A stretch of 48,466 nucleotides of DNA from Clavulina sp. PMI_390 (taxonomy: Eukaryota > Basidiomycota > Agaricomycetes > Cantharellales > Hydnaceae), in the NCBI GenBank assembly GCA_015039315.1, contig WIDE01000008.1, forward strand, positions 630,655-679,120, given 5' to 3'. Position 1 is the stretch's first letter, and every line of letters starts with the position of its first letter. Shown piece after piece: positions 9,858-22,097 of the stretch. The position numbers were made by a program, and so were the translations under genes. The notes below the pieces were generated by a model. It worked only from the letters and a program-made list of their open reading frames with translations, made no database searches and was not told the DNA's origin.

Positions 9858-12800
9858 ATGGAGGGCTCTGAGGCTGCAGGCGACAAGCCATCAGCGGTCA
9901 AAATCGATATTCCTCCCAAAGCTGAGGAGAAGCTTCCGAATGTGTCGTTCCTCCAGCTATTTCGATTCGCCACTCCGCTTGAGGCTGGGCTAAACATCGT
10001 CGGCATCATTGCTGCGCTTCTTGCAGGAGCCGCCCAGGTGTGTCATTTTGTCTTGTGTAGAGATCTCATTGTCCAAATTTACCAAAAACTCCTGTTGTCT
10101 AGCCTATGTTGTCACTCTTCTTCGGCCGTCTCACCAACTCATTTGTGAATTTTGAGATCACCTGTGATTCTATATTCTTTCTGCTCCGTCTCTATCTCTT
10201 CTCATGACCAGTCAGCTCAAATAATCAGAAATGGCAACTACACAGCTGAGCAGCTGGACGAATTTCACGTTGCTCAGGCTCAGTTCAAACATGCAGCGGC
10301 ACAAGACGCTGGATATCAGGCTCTCATCGGCCTTGCTACTTTTGCCCTTACTTGCACGTATATGCTCATCGTAAGTATTGTGGAGCTTCGGCAATAATGA
10401 GCCTCTACCCACATTAACGCTTGCCATCTGCTTAGTGGACGTATACTGGGGAACGCAACACCCGGCGTATTCGCGAACACTATCTGAAGGCTGTTCTAAG
10501 ACAAGAGGTCGCATACTTTGACCAGCTTGGCGCTGGTGAGGTGACGACGCGCATTCAGACTGATACTCGTAAGTATCGTAGCATTCCACCTACAATAATG
10601 TTATGAGGCGTACCCACACCTGCCCCCATCAAACGATAGACCTCATTCAGCAAGGAATCTCGGAGAAAATCCCGATCCTTGCCTCCTTTATGGGGGCATT
10701 TTTCTCTGGCTACATTCGTAAGTTCACTCCCTCAGACCAATCGCCATATTGTCTAAATCTACTATCCGTCAGTCGCTTATATCAAGTCATGGCGGCTGGC
10801 CCTTGCCATGAGCTCGATCTTGCCTCTCCTCATGGTTACTGGAGTTAGCATGGGTGTAGCAATGTCGGGGTACACAAAGTGCGCTATCTAATATCTTTGC
10901 GACCTTTTTCCGATCGCCAAAGGATCTGAGCCTTTAACGCCTACGCAGGACAAGCCTCAAACACGTCGCAGAGGGTGGCAACATCGCTGAGGAAGCAATT
11001 AGCAACATTCGCACTGCAAAGGCCTTCGGCATCCAAGCTCGGCTTGCTCGCTTATTTAACAATCATGCGACCAAGGCATACCAGGCTGAGCTCAAATCAG
11101 CCGTGGTCTTGGGCGTCTCCATGGGCTTCTTCTTTCTCTGGATCTATGGAAGTTATGCCTTGGGATTTGGCTTTGGGACGACTTTGGCGCTGCAAGGACA
11201 CGGTGACATTGGGAATATCCTCAACGTGTACGCATCTGTCAATATTCAAGACTATCCACCATTCGCTAACAAACAGTGATTTGCGTTTGAAGTATAATGG
11301 CAATATTGGAGGGATCCTTTTCCTTTGGTCTCCTTGCGTCTGAGCTGCAAGGTGCGATGGCTCCTTTGAGCATGCAGGATTGATTGAGTCTAATGAATTT
11401 TCCTCGTTTTTCAGCTATCACGACTGCGATCGCTGCTGCCTCCAAGATTTTCTCCACGATCGACCGAGTTCCTGTGATCGATAGTGCAGCAGAGACGGGC
11501 CTTCGACCCTCCAGCACTAAAGGCGCTCTTGAGCTCGACAATGTCTTCTTCACTTATCCGTCGCGCCGAGACGTCCCTGTCTTGAAAGGTGTTTCCCTAA
11601 ATTTCGCGCCAGGTACCACGTCGGCCCTAGTGGGAGCAAGTGGATGCGGCAAGAGCACTATCGTAGCTCTCATCGAGCGATTCTACGACCCTATTCTCTA
11701 TCCTTCCTCGACGTCTACCTCATCGTCATCGGCTCGACCAGAATCCCCGAAGAAAGCGTCAACCTCCAAAGACTCCTCGACAGCCGATGGGACTAGTGTA
11801 GGAGCTGGCACCGTCAAACTTGACGGAGTTGACATCCGCAATCTTAACATTCGGTGGCTTCGTAGCCAACTCGGCTTCGTGCAACAAGAACCGGTGCTTT
11901 TCGCCACCACTGTGTTCCACAACGTTGCTTACGGGTTGATTGGATCGAAATCCGAAGATGTAGATGATGCTGAAAAAAGGAAGCTCGTCGAGCAGGCTTG
12001 CAAAACGGCCAATGCGCATGATTTCGTGATGAAGCTACCAAAGGGTATGTTCGGCAGTATGATCTCCCATTTTGAATTCACGTCTAACCGATCATACCTT
12101 TGTCCGCCGCCAGGGTATAATACCCGTGTAGGCGAGCGCGGTTTTTTGCTGTCTGGGGGCCAGAAACGTATGCATTGCTTGTTCGCCAAATTCGCTGGCC
12201 CATGGCTCACTCGTGTTCGCAGAGCGTATTGCCATTGCCCGTGCTATTGTCGGAGATCCGGCCATTCTGCTGCTCGACGAAGCGGTAAGCCCTCAGTCAC
12301 TTACGAAAGACGTCACACACTAACCCGCGAGCTTCTTCTTAGACTAGTGCTCTGGATACCGAATCGGAGGGAATCGTACAGGATGCCCTCAATCGAGCAG
12401 CGGAGGTAAGGCAGCAAAAGAATGTTTTCTCTACACAACATGCTTAGATTTTTCACCTTCAGGGAAGGACCACTATTACAGTTGCACACCGTCTCTCGAC
12501 CATCAAGAACGCTGATCGAATCTACGTTATTGGTGACGGCTTAGTGGTGGAATCGGGGACGCACAACGAACTGCTTCAGACGGCTGACGGGCCCTACAGC
12601 CGGCTTGTCAGCGCGCAGGCGCTTCGCGAACAGCAAAACCGTGAAGGTCTACCCCAACAAGGAGAGCCTGATCGTGCAACTTCCATTGAGGGCACAGAAC
12701 TGGAAGTCGCTTCAGAGTTGGTCGCCAACGACGACCTTTCAGCCAAGGATGCCATCCCTTTGACTCGCATTGCCACAAAGGCATCTACTAAATCAGGCAT

Positions 12801-15800
12801 CCAGGCCGCATTGGAGGATGAGCTCCCTAAATACCCCTTTGGATACTTGATAAAGCGTATGGTTGCTATAAACAAAATTAGCCTATGGGATTACCTGTTG
12901 GGGACAATCGGATCTATTAGTGAGTACGACCCCTTCACCAGCGCTATAGCACTATCACTGATAAGCTCTTGACACTATGAAAGTTGGAGGCGCGGTGTAT
13001 CCTGTTTTTGGCATTGGTTCGTGGGCCTTTCATCCTATAGCTCTATCAACGGCGCTGAAACGATCTCCCCCGTAGTATACTCCAAAGCCATCAACGGTTT
13101 CACAACCACTGATCCACACCAGATCCGCCACAACGGTGAGCCATAATTTGCACAACGCTCATGAGCCACGGTTCTTAGGGAGTTCTATCTCAGGAAACAT
13201 GTCTGCTCTTTATATGATGATAATAGCAATCGCCTCTGGGCGTGAGTCTGTTCCATCTTTGAGACCATCAAACCTCTTATTCAATGATTTTGATAGTTGC
13301 GCTCTCCCTCCAATATTCGATGTTCCATCGGGGGGCTGCACGGATGGCTTGGGTTAGCATATCTCCAACCGTTATGGCAGCTTGAAATCTCACCCTTATT
13401 TTCTCAGAGACTCCGCAATATTATCTTTACATCTATCCTGAGACAAGATGGTAGGCATTGGCCCTTAATAATATGGTTGCTCGGCGCTGAACCAGAACCT
13501 CAGTTCGCTGGTTCGATGACGACAGACATTCAGTTCCGTACCCCTCCGTCACCACGCCGATAGCAACTTTACTGATGGCTTTACCCACAGACAGGGGCTT
13601 TGGTTTCTAACGTAGCAGGAAACGTAAGTTCCTTGATATTGCACCTTACTCGATCTCACCCCTATGTTTCTTGTAGCCCCAGAAGGTACGAAAATTTGTG
13701 GACGATGTCACTCGGTCCTGAACTCTCTTTAGATCATGGCGCTCGCTGGGGTGACCCTTGGATCTATCGTGCAAAGCCTAGCCACCCTCCTTATTGGATT
13801 ATGCCTCGGCTTCGCCTATGGGTGGAAGTTAGCTTTTGTTGCCCTCAGTAAGTAATAAGATAACCTATCATACATGCTACCCCTCATAATCGTCTGCCAC
13901 AGCTACTGTTCCTTTTCTTCTCAGCGCTGGATTCATCAGATTAGTGAGTTGTGCACTGCGTGAATACTCGTTCTAATGACTTATGACTCTCCTCAGCTGG
14001 TTGTGATGCACAAAGATGAACACAACCGCCGAGCTCACGAGGAGAGTGCTCAAGTCGCTTGTGAAGGAGTTGGTGCAATCCGTACCGTTGCATCTCTGAA
14101 ACGAGAGAAGACAATGCATCAGGAGTATTCCGATACTCTAGATGCACCGATGCGTCGTGCGGTTCGTGCAGGTTTATGGGGAAGCGCCTTGTATGGCTTC
14201 ACACAGTGTATTGAATTTTTCAGTATTTCGCTTGTGAGTATTTTCACATAACTCCAAACATCTCGCTAAATCTTAACGTCTTGGAAGGTCTTCTACTATG
14301 GCTCTCTCTTGGTGGCAAAACTAAGCTATACTAGCGAACAATTCTATATCTGTGAGTATCGAATCTTATCACCTTCTTCAGATGTTGGACTAACTATCTC
14401 TATGCAGGTTTGATGAGCATAACGTGAGTACCGCAGCAGCTCGTCAAGCTCTATTTTTTGGCGCTGAACCTTCGTTTGGTAGATTTGGCGCATTCATTGC
14501 GGGAAATGTGAGCATGGGTATTCCGTGATGAGAGGCATGTCTGACGAGTGCTTGGCAGAGCATGGTTTTTGTCCCAGATATTTCGTCCGCTAGAATATCC
14601 GCTGCCTGGACAACATTTGTCATGGACTCTCGACCCGAGATCGATGCCGAAAGCGAAGATGGTCATGCGGTTGAAACCCCCAGCGGGCACCTAGAGCTGC
14701 GCAACGTCCGCTTCAGTTATCGTGAGCATGACTAACAGTCACATCAGAGCTTTTGTTCACTGAGCCTCTCCATCCAGCGACTCGAGTAGACACTCCAGTC
14801 CTCAGAGGAATCAATATTACGATCAAGCCAGGGTCATACGTCGCAATAGTGGGAGCTTCTGGCTGTGGGAAGAGCACACTGTTAGTTATTACCGGGATAT
14901 CTAGTCTCGGGACAAGCTAATGAACTTGCTGCAGGATCCAGCTTATCGAAAGGTTCTATGATCCTTATTCGGGCCAGATTCTGGTAAGTGCCTCTATTGA
15001 CATCACTTTCCAAAGGGTTGTGACCCTCTCTCCCAATAGCTTGATGGTCAGAACATTGCATCCTTGAACGTCGCTGAATATCGGAACAACATCTCGCTCG
15101 TGTCCCAAGAGCCGGTATGTATTTTTTTTCTTATAACAAATACCACTCGCTGACACTATGTGAAGACGCTATACTCTGGAACTCTAAGGTTCAATATCAC
15201 GCTAGGTTCTGGTGGGGGACCTGAAGAAATTTCACAAGCAGCGCTCGAGGAAGCTTGCCGAGAAGGTATATTTACTTTACTCGTAAAACGAAATGCGTAT
15301 ATTGAGGGGTAGTCTCAGCGAATATCCTCGAGTTCATCCAAGGGCTTCCGGACGGATTCGATACGGATGTCGGCGGAAAAGGTTCCCAATTGTCTGGTGG
15401 TCAGAAACGTGAGTGCTATTTAGCGGCCCTCCTGTTTCTTTGCTCACTTTCTATCAGAACGAGTCGCGATCGCTAGAGCCCTGATTCGCAACCCCAAAAT
15501 CTTACTCCTGGATGAGGTATGTCGAGAGTTCTCTTGTTCTGGTGTTCGCCCTCCCCAATCCACGTGCTATCAGGCAACCTCGGCACTCGACTCGACTTCG
15601 GAGAAAATTGTGCAAGAGGTATAGTACCAGTTCCCTCGATAAATTGATACCTTTGATATACATGCGATCCCTTAGGCTCTAGATAACGCATCTAGAGGAC
15701 GCACAACAATTGCAATTGCTCATCGACTCTCAACCATTCAAAATGCAGATCAGATGTGAGGAAGCTTCCTGCATCAGCACTTTTGACGTCTGATCCCCTT

Positions 15801-16058
15801 CTATTGCTTTCAGCTACTTCCTTCGAGATGGTCTTATTGCAGAGTGCGGGACTCATGATGAGTTGTGAGTTGGTTCTTTTTTTCCCTTCCTGTGACTCTA
15901 AGCTCAGACCCGACCGTACTTAGGCTGGCGCTTCGCGGCGGATAGTAAGTTCATGCAGACATCTCTTGCGAAAAGCAATCTGACCACAGCGGATCAGTTA
16001 CGAACTTGTCCAGCTCCAGGCTCAGCAGAAGCACATAACTCCGACCTTCCTTTATTAA
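9858..16058 (+). CDS. ABC transporter B, full-size ABCB/MDR type, tandem paralogue (39 exons, 1340 aa)
   Basis: Exons: 9858-10037, 10103-10163, 10216-10370, 10436-10568, 10640-10717, 10773-10878, 10949-11227, 11293-11351, 11415-12044, 12114-12167, 12223-12284, 12343-12405, 12463-12919, 12984-13016, 13076-13135, 13194-13241, 13297-13352, 13408-13450, 13504-13532, 13591-13623, 13677-13685, 13733-13847, 13903-13943, 13997-14233, 14288-14351, 14408-14423, 14483-14507, 14559-14721, 14778-14880, 14935-14983, 15040-15114, 15166-15265, 15319-15408, 15458-15516, 15574-15618, 15676-15755, 15814-15864, 15924-15944, 15998-16058. Nearly every exon has the length of its counterpart in copy A. Exceptions are the first (-3 nt), the exon at 13297 (-18 nt), the last (+18 nt) and an extra intron (15517-15573) splitting NBD2 just before its ATSALD. 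Walker A, LSGGQ, Walker B and H-loops are intact in both halves; NBD1 Walker A reads GASGCGKS and the Ser/Pro-rich NBD1 loop is kept. Expected to be a plasma-membrane drug/lipid exporter; substrate unknown. Confidence 0.92.
13677..13685 (+). other. 9-nt microexon in ABC transporter B
   Basis: Nine bases encoding Pro-Gln-Lys, preceded by TTGTAG and followed by GTACGA, at the same place as the microexon of the upstream paralogue. Confidence 0.75.
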
Positions 16059-16534
16059 GACTCACTTCGCTCTATCCCACCCTTCCCTTTAAACGCTCAC
16101 AACAAGGACGTATCATAATCTGCACAACTTTTGTTCATATTAGCGGAAGCCTAGCGCCGCTCAAAGATAACCCCCAGTCTAATCCTATTTTGTGGCTACC
16201 GTGGTCCTGGGCTTTAGAAAAAGCAAGAATTCCCCGACGCGTCTTTGTTATTCATCGATCTTTGTATTGAATTTGAGACTCAGCCGGCAGGGGGTTGTTC
16301 AGCTATTCAGCCGACTTTCCGCAATCTTGAGTACTTAATGGGGTCGGTGTGACAGGGCGTGACATCTAGTCGAAGATCCTGAATTGGGTTTTCAAACCGT
16401 ATTTTTTCCGACCGTGATAATCCCTAGAAGTTTTCGATCCAACAACTCTACTGAAGTGCTCCGGTATGCTATTCCGAAACGAAGCACTGAGATTATAGAA
16501 TGTATACAGAGCGAGAACTATGCAAGGGCATATC
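16059..16534. other. Convergent intergenic region after ABC transporter B
   Basis: 476 bp between the stop of transporter B and the stop of the minus-strand AIG1 GTPase. It should hold both 3' UTRs. I see no gene in it. Confidence 0.6.
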
Positions 16535-18213
16535 CTATATGCTGCGGTAAGATTTCATAGACTTGTTATTTGCCTTCCTCAACACGTCCAGCTTTTTCTT
16601 CATCTCCTGCAAGCTTGCGTCGACTTTGTTCAACATCTCCTTGCTAACCCCGCCCTCCTGCATGCACTTTAGCTGCCGCTCCACTAGTTTGATTGCCTTT
16701 TCCATCTGAGCCGAAAGGCTGCCAGAGAGTGAGAGGTTTTCCCAACTGTCCGCGAGCTCCGCAAGGTCTCCCGTTTGCTGCTCGATCGACTGCTCTAACT
16801 GTTCTCGTGTAGAGTTCATTCGCTTCAGCGTCGCCTCGTCACGCTCCTTCCCGTCCTTGGCATCTTGCCAGCGTTTCTTCATCTCCTCGTGCACCATCAC
16901 TTGTTTCCCAGTCACAGTATCCACTGTGAATTCGTAATTAGCATAATTGTTCATCTCCTGGAGAGGGTAAACAAGGTGCAAGCAAATGAGCTTTGCAATC
17001 CCACCAGATTAGTTGAGCGTGGTCAAAGACGTACGGCTGTATTGAATTTGATCGCTCGCATGATTCGGTCGATCTCGATCATTTTCATCCCAGCCCGCTC
17101 AATCTCCACAAGTATGTCTGAGATCTGACGCTCAATATTCTGCGACTTGTCGAACAGATTGACAATGTCGGATGTTGGCTCAGGGGCGAGCTCATCGAGC
17201 CAGTCAAAGATCTTAGCGAGTACCCCCAACGCCTTCTGCTCGCTCGCTTGCACTACCTCTTCCATCTCGTTTAACGTGTTCGACGTTATATCCGGCCGCA
17301 TCTTCAGCTTGCCGTACTTGTCCTGCAGTGCAACGGGGTTATCAAGCACATACAAAGGTGAATTCTTGAGCGCCGGGGCCCAGGTATCGAGCGAAAAGTC
17401 CCATCCAAAAGGGCCCGCCACGTTTGTGAACAGGAGTGCGACGTTCCTTGCGAGGGTCTTGGGGAAGAGCGCTAAGAGTGAGTTGAGCGTGTAGTCTGCG
17501 TCAACGGTGTTGGGTGATATGGTGCCGTTAGCCACGATGAGGACCGTGTTGACAAAAGGGACATTTTGCTGAATCTGAGTCACGATACTCTTCTTGTGGG
17601 TGTCGTCTCGCTGTAGACCACAAGCATCGGCAAGACCAGGCGTGTCAAGGATGTTAACCTATCGAGCGGGTGTCGATAATGATGAAAGTTAGCATCCTCT
17701 CTGATACAACCGAGCGAAGAGACCCCCACCTTGATACCGTTCTTGCTCTCGAGCTGATACAAGTAAGCCGCATTGGTCTGACTTGTACCACGTGAGCCAT
17801 TTCCCTCGTTTCCTCGATCAAGAATGGTGAGGTCGTAGCTGAAAACGGGGTTGCCTAACAAGACGTTCGCAATGAACTGGAGGACTGTCGATTTGCCGAC
17901 GCCCGTCTGGCCAACAAGCAAGATGGTGTAGGGACTTTTTGCCTTGTTTTTCTTGGTCTTAATCTGGCCTTTGCGAAGATCCTCTACGGTACTGGAAAAT
18001 CTTGGGTAAACATACAAACTAAGAAGTGTCGGAACACACGAGCACTAACTTGAGAGGCTCGCCAATGGGGTCTTCGGAATTCGCACCGACCGCACCCAGG
18101 GTAGAAGTGGTGTCGCTGACAGGATCGAAGGTGGGGCCAGAGTACGCATGAGAAAATGGGGGCAAAGGACAGCATCAAGGAACGCACAACTTCGTGGAGG
18201 CGAGTTCGGACAT
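16535..18213 (-). CDS. AIG1-type GTPase, copy 1, lacking the Cys-rich segment (466 aa)
   Basis: Five exons on the minus strand: 18213-18188, 18115-18050, 17991-17730, 17658-17035, 16957-16535. The reading frame is continuous. The G domain shows the P-loop GQTGVGKST (G1) in exon 3 and DTPG (G3) at the start of exon 4; L-F-T-N-V sits where AIG1 proteins have G4. The C-terminal third is charged and predicted helical/coiled coil (heptad-like E/K/L). The AIG1/GIMAP family comprises septin-like GTPases that often act at intracellular membranes in immunity; the fungal role is unknown. Exons 3 and 4 are exactly as long as in copy 2 (262 and 624 nt), but the last exon is 207 nt shorter because the cysteine-rich block is absent. 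The homologous exon-2 acceptor AG has become GG, so splicing must use an AG 21 nt further in; this keeps the frame. Confidence 0.82.
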
Positions 18214-18271
18214 GCTTGAGCTCATGAAGGCCTAGGGTTGTATTGGTAATTGTGGGGTCTGAGGGTAGAGC

Positions 18272-18304
18272 TCTCTTGCCTGCTCAAGAGGCCTTATAGC
18301 GTGG
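18272..18304 (-). promoter_or_regulatory. Core promoter block of AIG1 copy 1 (TATAAG)
   Basis: On the minus strand CCACGCTATAAG starts a block of about 33 bp ending near 18272. It matches, with only a few differences, the block before AIG1 copy 2 (22814-22846). TATAAG (18298-18293) is about 80 bp from the ATG. Confidence 0.6.
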
Positions 18305-19109
18305 TGGTTGAAGATATCCGACGCTATGTACACGAAAATGGCCATATTCAGTCTCTCCTACGAATAACGTCCATACGGCAGTTCTCTTTGGGATAACAGG
18401 GACGTCTGTCCACCTGATCCACCGGAGGCATTTCTCCTGGCGAGCAGTGTCGTGAAATTCGATCTCGCTGATAACTGCGCTGCTGCCGGGAGGAGCAAGG
18501 CTATCCATGGAGTCAGATATGCATTCAGAATTGATATCACGTACAGATTCACAGCGGGCAAAGGGCCTCGAATAGGTATATTGGTGGCGTTACAGACTCC
18601 CTCCTTGTGATACTGGAGGCCAGCATCCGTCCGCGTAGAGCCGAGTTACGCCCATCTCTGTCATTCACACACCGTATCGAGGATTTTCAGAGGATGACAA
18701 GACAAATGAGAGTGGTTCTCCCGGGTTAAATTCTCCTGTTCACGGGGTCCTAGTAAGAAAGTTCATTGGGACGCATCCTCGATGGATCTATTGGCAAACC
18801 TACATCCTTGGTCGTCAGGGGTTAGAAAGGCATCCCTCGCTTTCTCGCCCAGATCACTGTCTTAATCTCCCGTCTTGGAGTCACTTGTATTGGCAGCTCT
18901 CCCAGTTTGCTTGAAATAGTGTGCCATCCAACCCGTAAAGTACTTCAACTAGACCATTAGGAAGCTCCTGCTTCACACCCACTATTGCATAATACATCGC
19001 TTTCCGATCCTCTGACTCCTCTTTATGATAGCTTTTGTAAAAGCTGTACATAAATCGGGTCGCTCCTGGAAAGATGCAGATCAAGCACGTGAACGCTGTG
19101 CGAACGGAC

Positions 19110-19320
19110 AGAACCCCCCGTCGAGGCTTCGCCTCGACTCGCTGCCGGATTGTCCCCCGGCGGATGTTGGCTCGTGCAAATCATTCATCTATTTCCGTCG
19201 CTCAGTCCTGATACCCCTGTCGATGGTGACTTTGACCTATACACCCATTTTGCAGATCCGCGCCAGCCGGTTTGTGATGTACTTTGCCCAAATCGTCCTG
19301 GAAAACCCTCAACATATCGT
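19110..19320. pseudogene. Degenerate gene remnant, left copy
   Basis: The patch aligns in pieces with 25430-25620. Plus-strand translation gives S-L-P-D-C-P-P then S-C-K-S-F, against A-L-P-N-C-P then S-C-K-S-F in the right copy, but the two pieces need different frames, and a C-x3-C stretch downstream needs a third. This suggests a short cysteine-containing protein gene decayed by indels. Strand and original function are uncertain. Confidence 0.3.
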
Positions 19321-19940
19321 TGTCCCACCCACCATTTGATGCGGCTAGCGCTATCGTGCATCACAATGAAGCTGAGCCGCACTGCCGCGGCATTACACCT
19401 ATACTGACACCTGCATTCAGACACACCATCAAAGATGCAGCGCAAGGGGTCCTTGCTGCAGATATTCGGCTCGGGGTCGTATCGAATTGCCCCTGGGTAG
19501 AACATCCGAGGCTACAAATCATCCCCGAGCTTTCAGAGGGGGCTCAGCATGACTTCCGCATATAGCATGGCTGTTTCCGGCCACACGCATTAATTTGTTG
19601 TTTCATTCGGGGTAAATGCCATTGAGTGAATTAAATTGGTGCATCCATGAGGCCGTGTGGTGCTACGTTGATTCGGTATGGGCATCCGCGAACAGGAGAC
19701 GCGCACGCTGGGAGTTATTACTGGCCCCAATCTATCGCAAGCGGAGCACTTCCACAAACGTGCCTTCGTCCGTCTGATAGCATACAGAAACGATATTAGC
19801 TCGCCAACAATCCTCGTAATGGCGCGATTCCTGCGAAGTCTTAATGCCTGCTCGGTACGACAGCACAAAAGTGTATGTGACTAAGGAGTATGTATGTACA
19901 TGATAGGGAATGTTTGGGTGCAAGGTAGATAGAATGATGT

Positions 19941-22064
19941 TCACAGAGGGCGTGCAGTGATATTGAATGGGCCTGCGCCTTCCAAAGGCCAGGAAGAACT
20001 CCCGACGCTTGGCTGCTCGCTCGAGTCGATCATGCTCCCAACAACATCCACTTGCGCGGCGCGATCACCCAGAACAAGGCGGAGGTGCATCTTCTCGTCC
20101 CAGCCCATGATTGTCCCGATTCGATCCACATTTGAGCTCACGGATGCGAAACGATTAAGCGCAACTTTACCATATTGCACAGGTGTGTCACTATCATCGA
20201 ATAGGGTGACCTTGACAATCACTCCGTTTCGCTCAAGCTTGTTCTGGATCCACACGCCTCCTTTTCCTGCAATCTCCATCCCCTTCACGTCTAGAAGCTT
20301 CCCGGCTCCATCACGCCGGCCAAGGACGAAATCGCCAGCGTACTTAGTGTTGTCGACGTATGTCATAACACCAGAGCCGTGCGGCTTTCCAAGGTGAACG
20401 TCACCTATATATCGCCAGTTTTGGAGTTTATCGGTGATGATCCCCCAGCCTTCGTTGTTGAGCACGTTCCAAGCCAAACCGCCGAGATGGGTGTTACCGC
20501 GGCCGTAGGTAAGGAAAACAGCCTTCTTTGTTTTTCTGGTAGGAGAATTGAGTGTGAGTATGTCGCGCTAGACACGGCCAAGGAGAAGATCAACAACTGA
20601 CTCTGCACCCACAAGAGCTGATTTCAAAGTCCCAGCTTCGTCATCGAACGACTCGAGAATGTTCTCGTGAAGAGGGTCCGTATAGATAGTGACGTACTGC
20701 GTGGCTAGCGCCTTCGAGCCGTCTTTGCCCTCAGGAGCCTTGTCAACCGATGCACGCCACTGGCGAATATCGACACCCAAATCACTATAAAGATTCATCA
20801 AAGCCGCCCAGTTTGCCTCCTGCGGCACAAGGATTGCCGCCAGCATGCCCTGGTCGACCTGATTCATTCTGGTGCCAATCGCGCCCACGCCGATGATCGG
20901 AAACCCGTGGCGCTTTGCAGCAGCCATGCGGTCCTGCAGCCTCCGCCATTGGTCTAAGTCGTTCTTGTAGTTAGTGATAGCGGTAGTAAACTTTCCGTCG
21001 ATGTTCGAGGTGAAGTTGGCTTTCGGATCTTCCGAGGGTTTGTTGCCATTCGCCTCATCTGAGCTGCGGTACCTTTCAAGATAGTCGCGCAGCTCAGCAC
21101 GAGCCTGCTGTACGAGCTTTGTGACTTCGACCGTACGCTTACGGATATCATGAGCAAAGCTCGAGAAGATGTCACTGAACTCCTCGACGGAATCAAGTAA
21201 CCAAAGACAACTGTTCTCGAGTCTGAGGATGTTGTCGTATGTGTTACTGATCTCAGTTAGATGAGCTGCGGCGAGCTCGCGAAAGGAGGGAATATTGGAG
21301 GCAAGCATGGAGAGGGGCATAAGCTGGATTTCACAGGGCACTCCTTCGCCGACGAGGGAAGGACTCTTGGCGACGAGCTCGAGCATGGAAACCGGCTCAA
21401 TGGGCATCTTTTCGTTGCCGAGCTTGATGTCGGTCACGAGCTCAACGTCAAGATTATAACTCTTGATCAACTCCTTGTCCTCCATGGAGAGCTCTGCTTT
21501 ACCCTCGGCACTGAACATCTTGCCGAGATTCTTGAACGCCTCGAGGGAGAAGTTGCCTTTGATTTCAGTTGAGTCTGACTTATCTGAAGACTTCTGGGTG
21601 AGGGTACCAACGATGTTGGCTCCATAGGTAATACTCGTGACGAAGTGTGTGGCATGCGTCTTCGCCAATCTCTCGTCAGAGAGAGCGAGCTCCCTCTTTT
21701 GAAGCTTGGTAAGGTCGAGAGACCGAGTGCCCTTCCGAAACTTGGCGATAGCGGCCACTGTATAGGACTCGCTCGTATCTTGCTGCTTGCTCAAATATGA
21801 GCCGCCGCCACTAATCGTGATGGCACCGCTCATGATAGTAACGGAGAGCTGAGCAGAGATGTCGAGAGTCTTTGCTCGATCGGAGAAGCTCTTGACCTGT
21901 TCGAGTTTGAACTTGGTTTCCTCAGTATTGGTCACCATCGGCTCGACGGCATCTGAAGCGTAGAGGGAGAAGCTCGGAATGAGCTGGCTCTTCCTAGCAT
22001 CGTAGAGTTGGCCCAGATGGACCGAACGACCGAGTGCGTTGATTTGTATCACGGAGTCGTTCAT
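19941..22064 (-). CDS. Stonustoxin/MACPF-like protein with C-terminal MORN-like repeats
   Basis: The main exon runs from ATG 22064 (about 497 codons, to about 20574); the frame stays open to 22097 without another ATG, so an upstream exon is possible. It begins with ALGRSVHLGQLYDAR, the N-terminal hallmark of the stonustoxin/neoverrucotoxin (SNTX) family. In that family this start is followed by a MACPF/CDC-like beta domain, a helical FAT-like domain and a thioredoxin-like domain; lengths and helix-rich middle here fit that order, but domain limits are inferred. After a stop at 20570-20568, the same strand reopens at 20525 and continues to 19941 with repeats of Y-x-G-D-x3-G-x2-x-G-x-G type (GDVHLGKPHGSG, YAGDFVLGRRDGAG), typical of MORN membrane-binding repeats. 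A 48-nt intron (20573-20526, GT donor, AAG acceptor) would join them in frame to about 691 aa, but both splice sites are weak. Two genes or a frameshift remain possible. No signal peptide is visible. Confidence 0.65.
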
Positions 22065-22097
22065 GCTGACAATCTTGTGGCCTATGGTTTCAGACAC

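Larger units (their letters stand above)
18214..19940. other. Intergenic region inside the AIG1/SNTX-like cluster, with a degenerate patch
   Basis: 1.7 kb without a gene I can support. Besides the AIG1 promoter block it contains a patch at about 19110-19320 related to 25430-25620 (shared near-identical words around CTGCCGGATTGTCCC and CGTGCAAATCATTC). Frames in the patch are broken, so I read it as decayed sequence. A short self-complementary run lies at 19122-19139. Confidence 0.5.

Noticed and set aside
22065..22097. Start of the SNTX-like gene at 22097
   Set aside because: The codon is GTG; fungal nuclear genes start with ATG, and the first in-frame ATG is at 22064. An upstream exon cannot be excluded.
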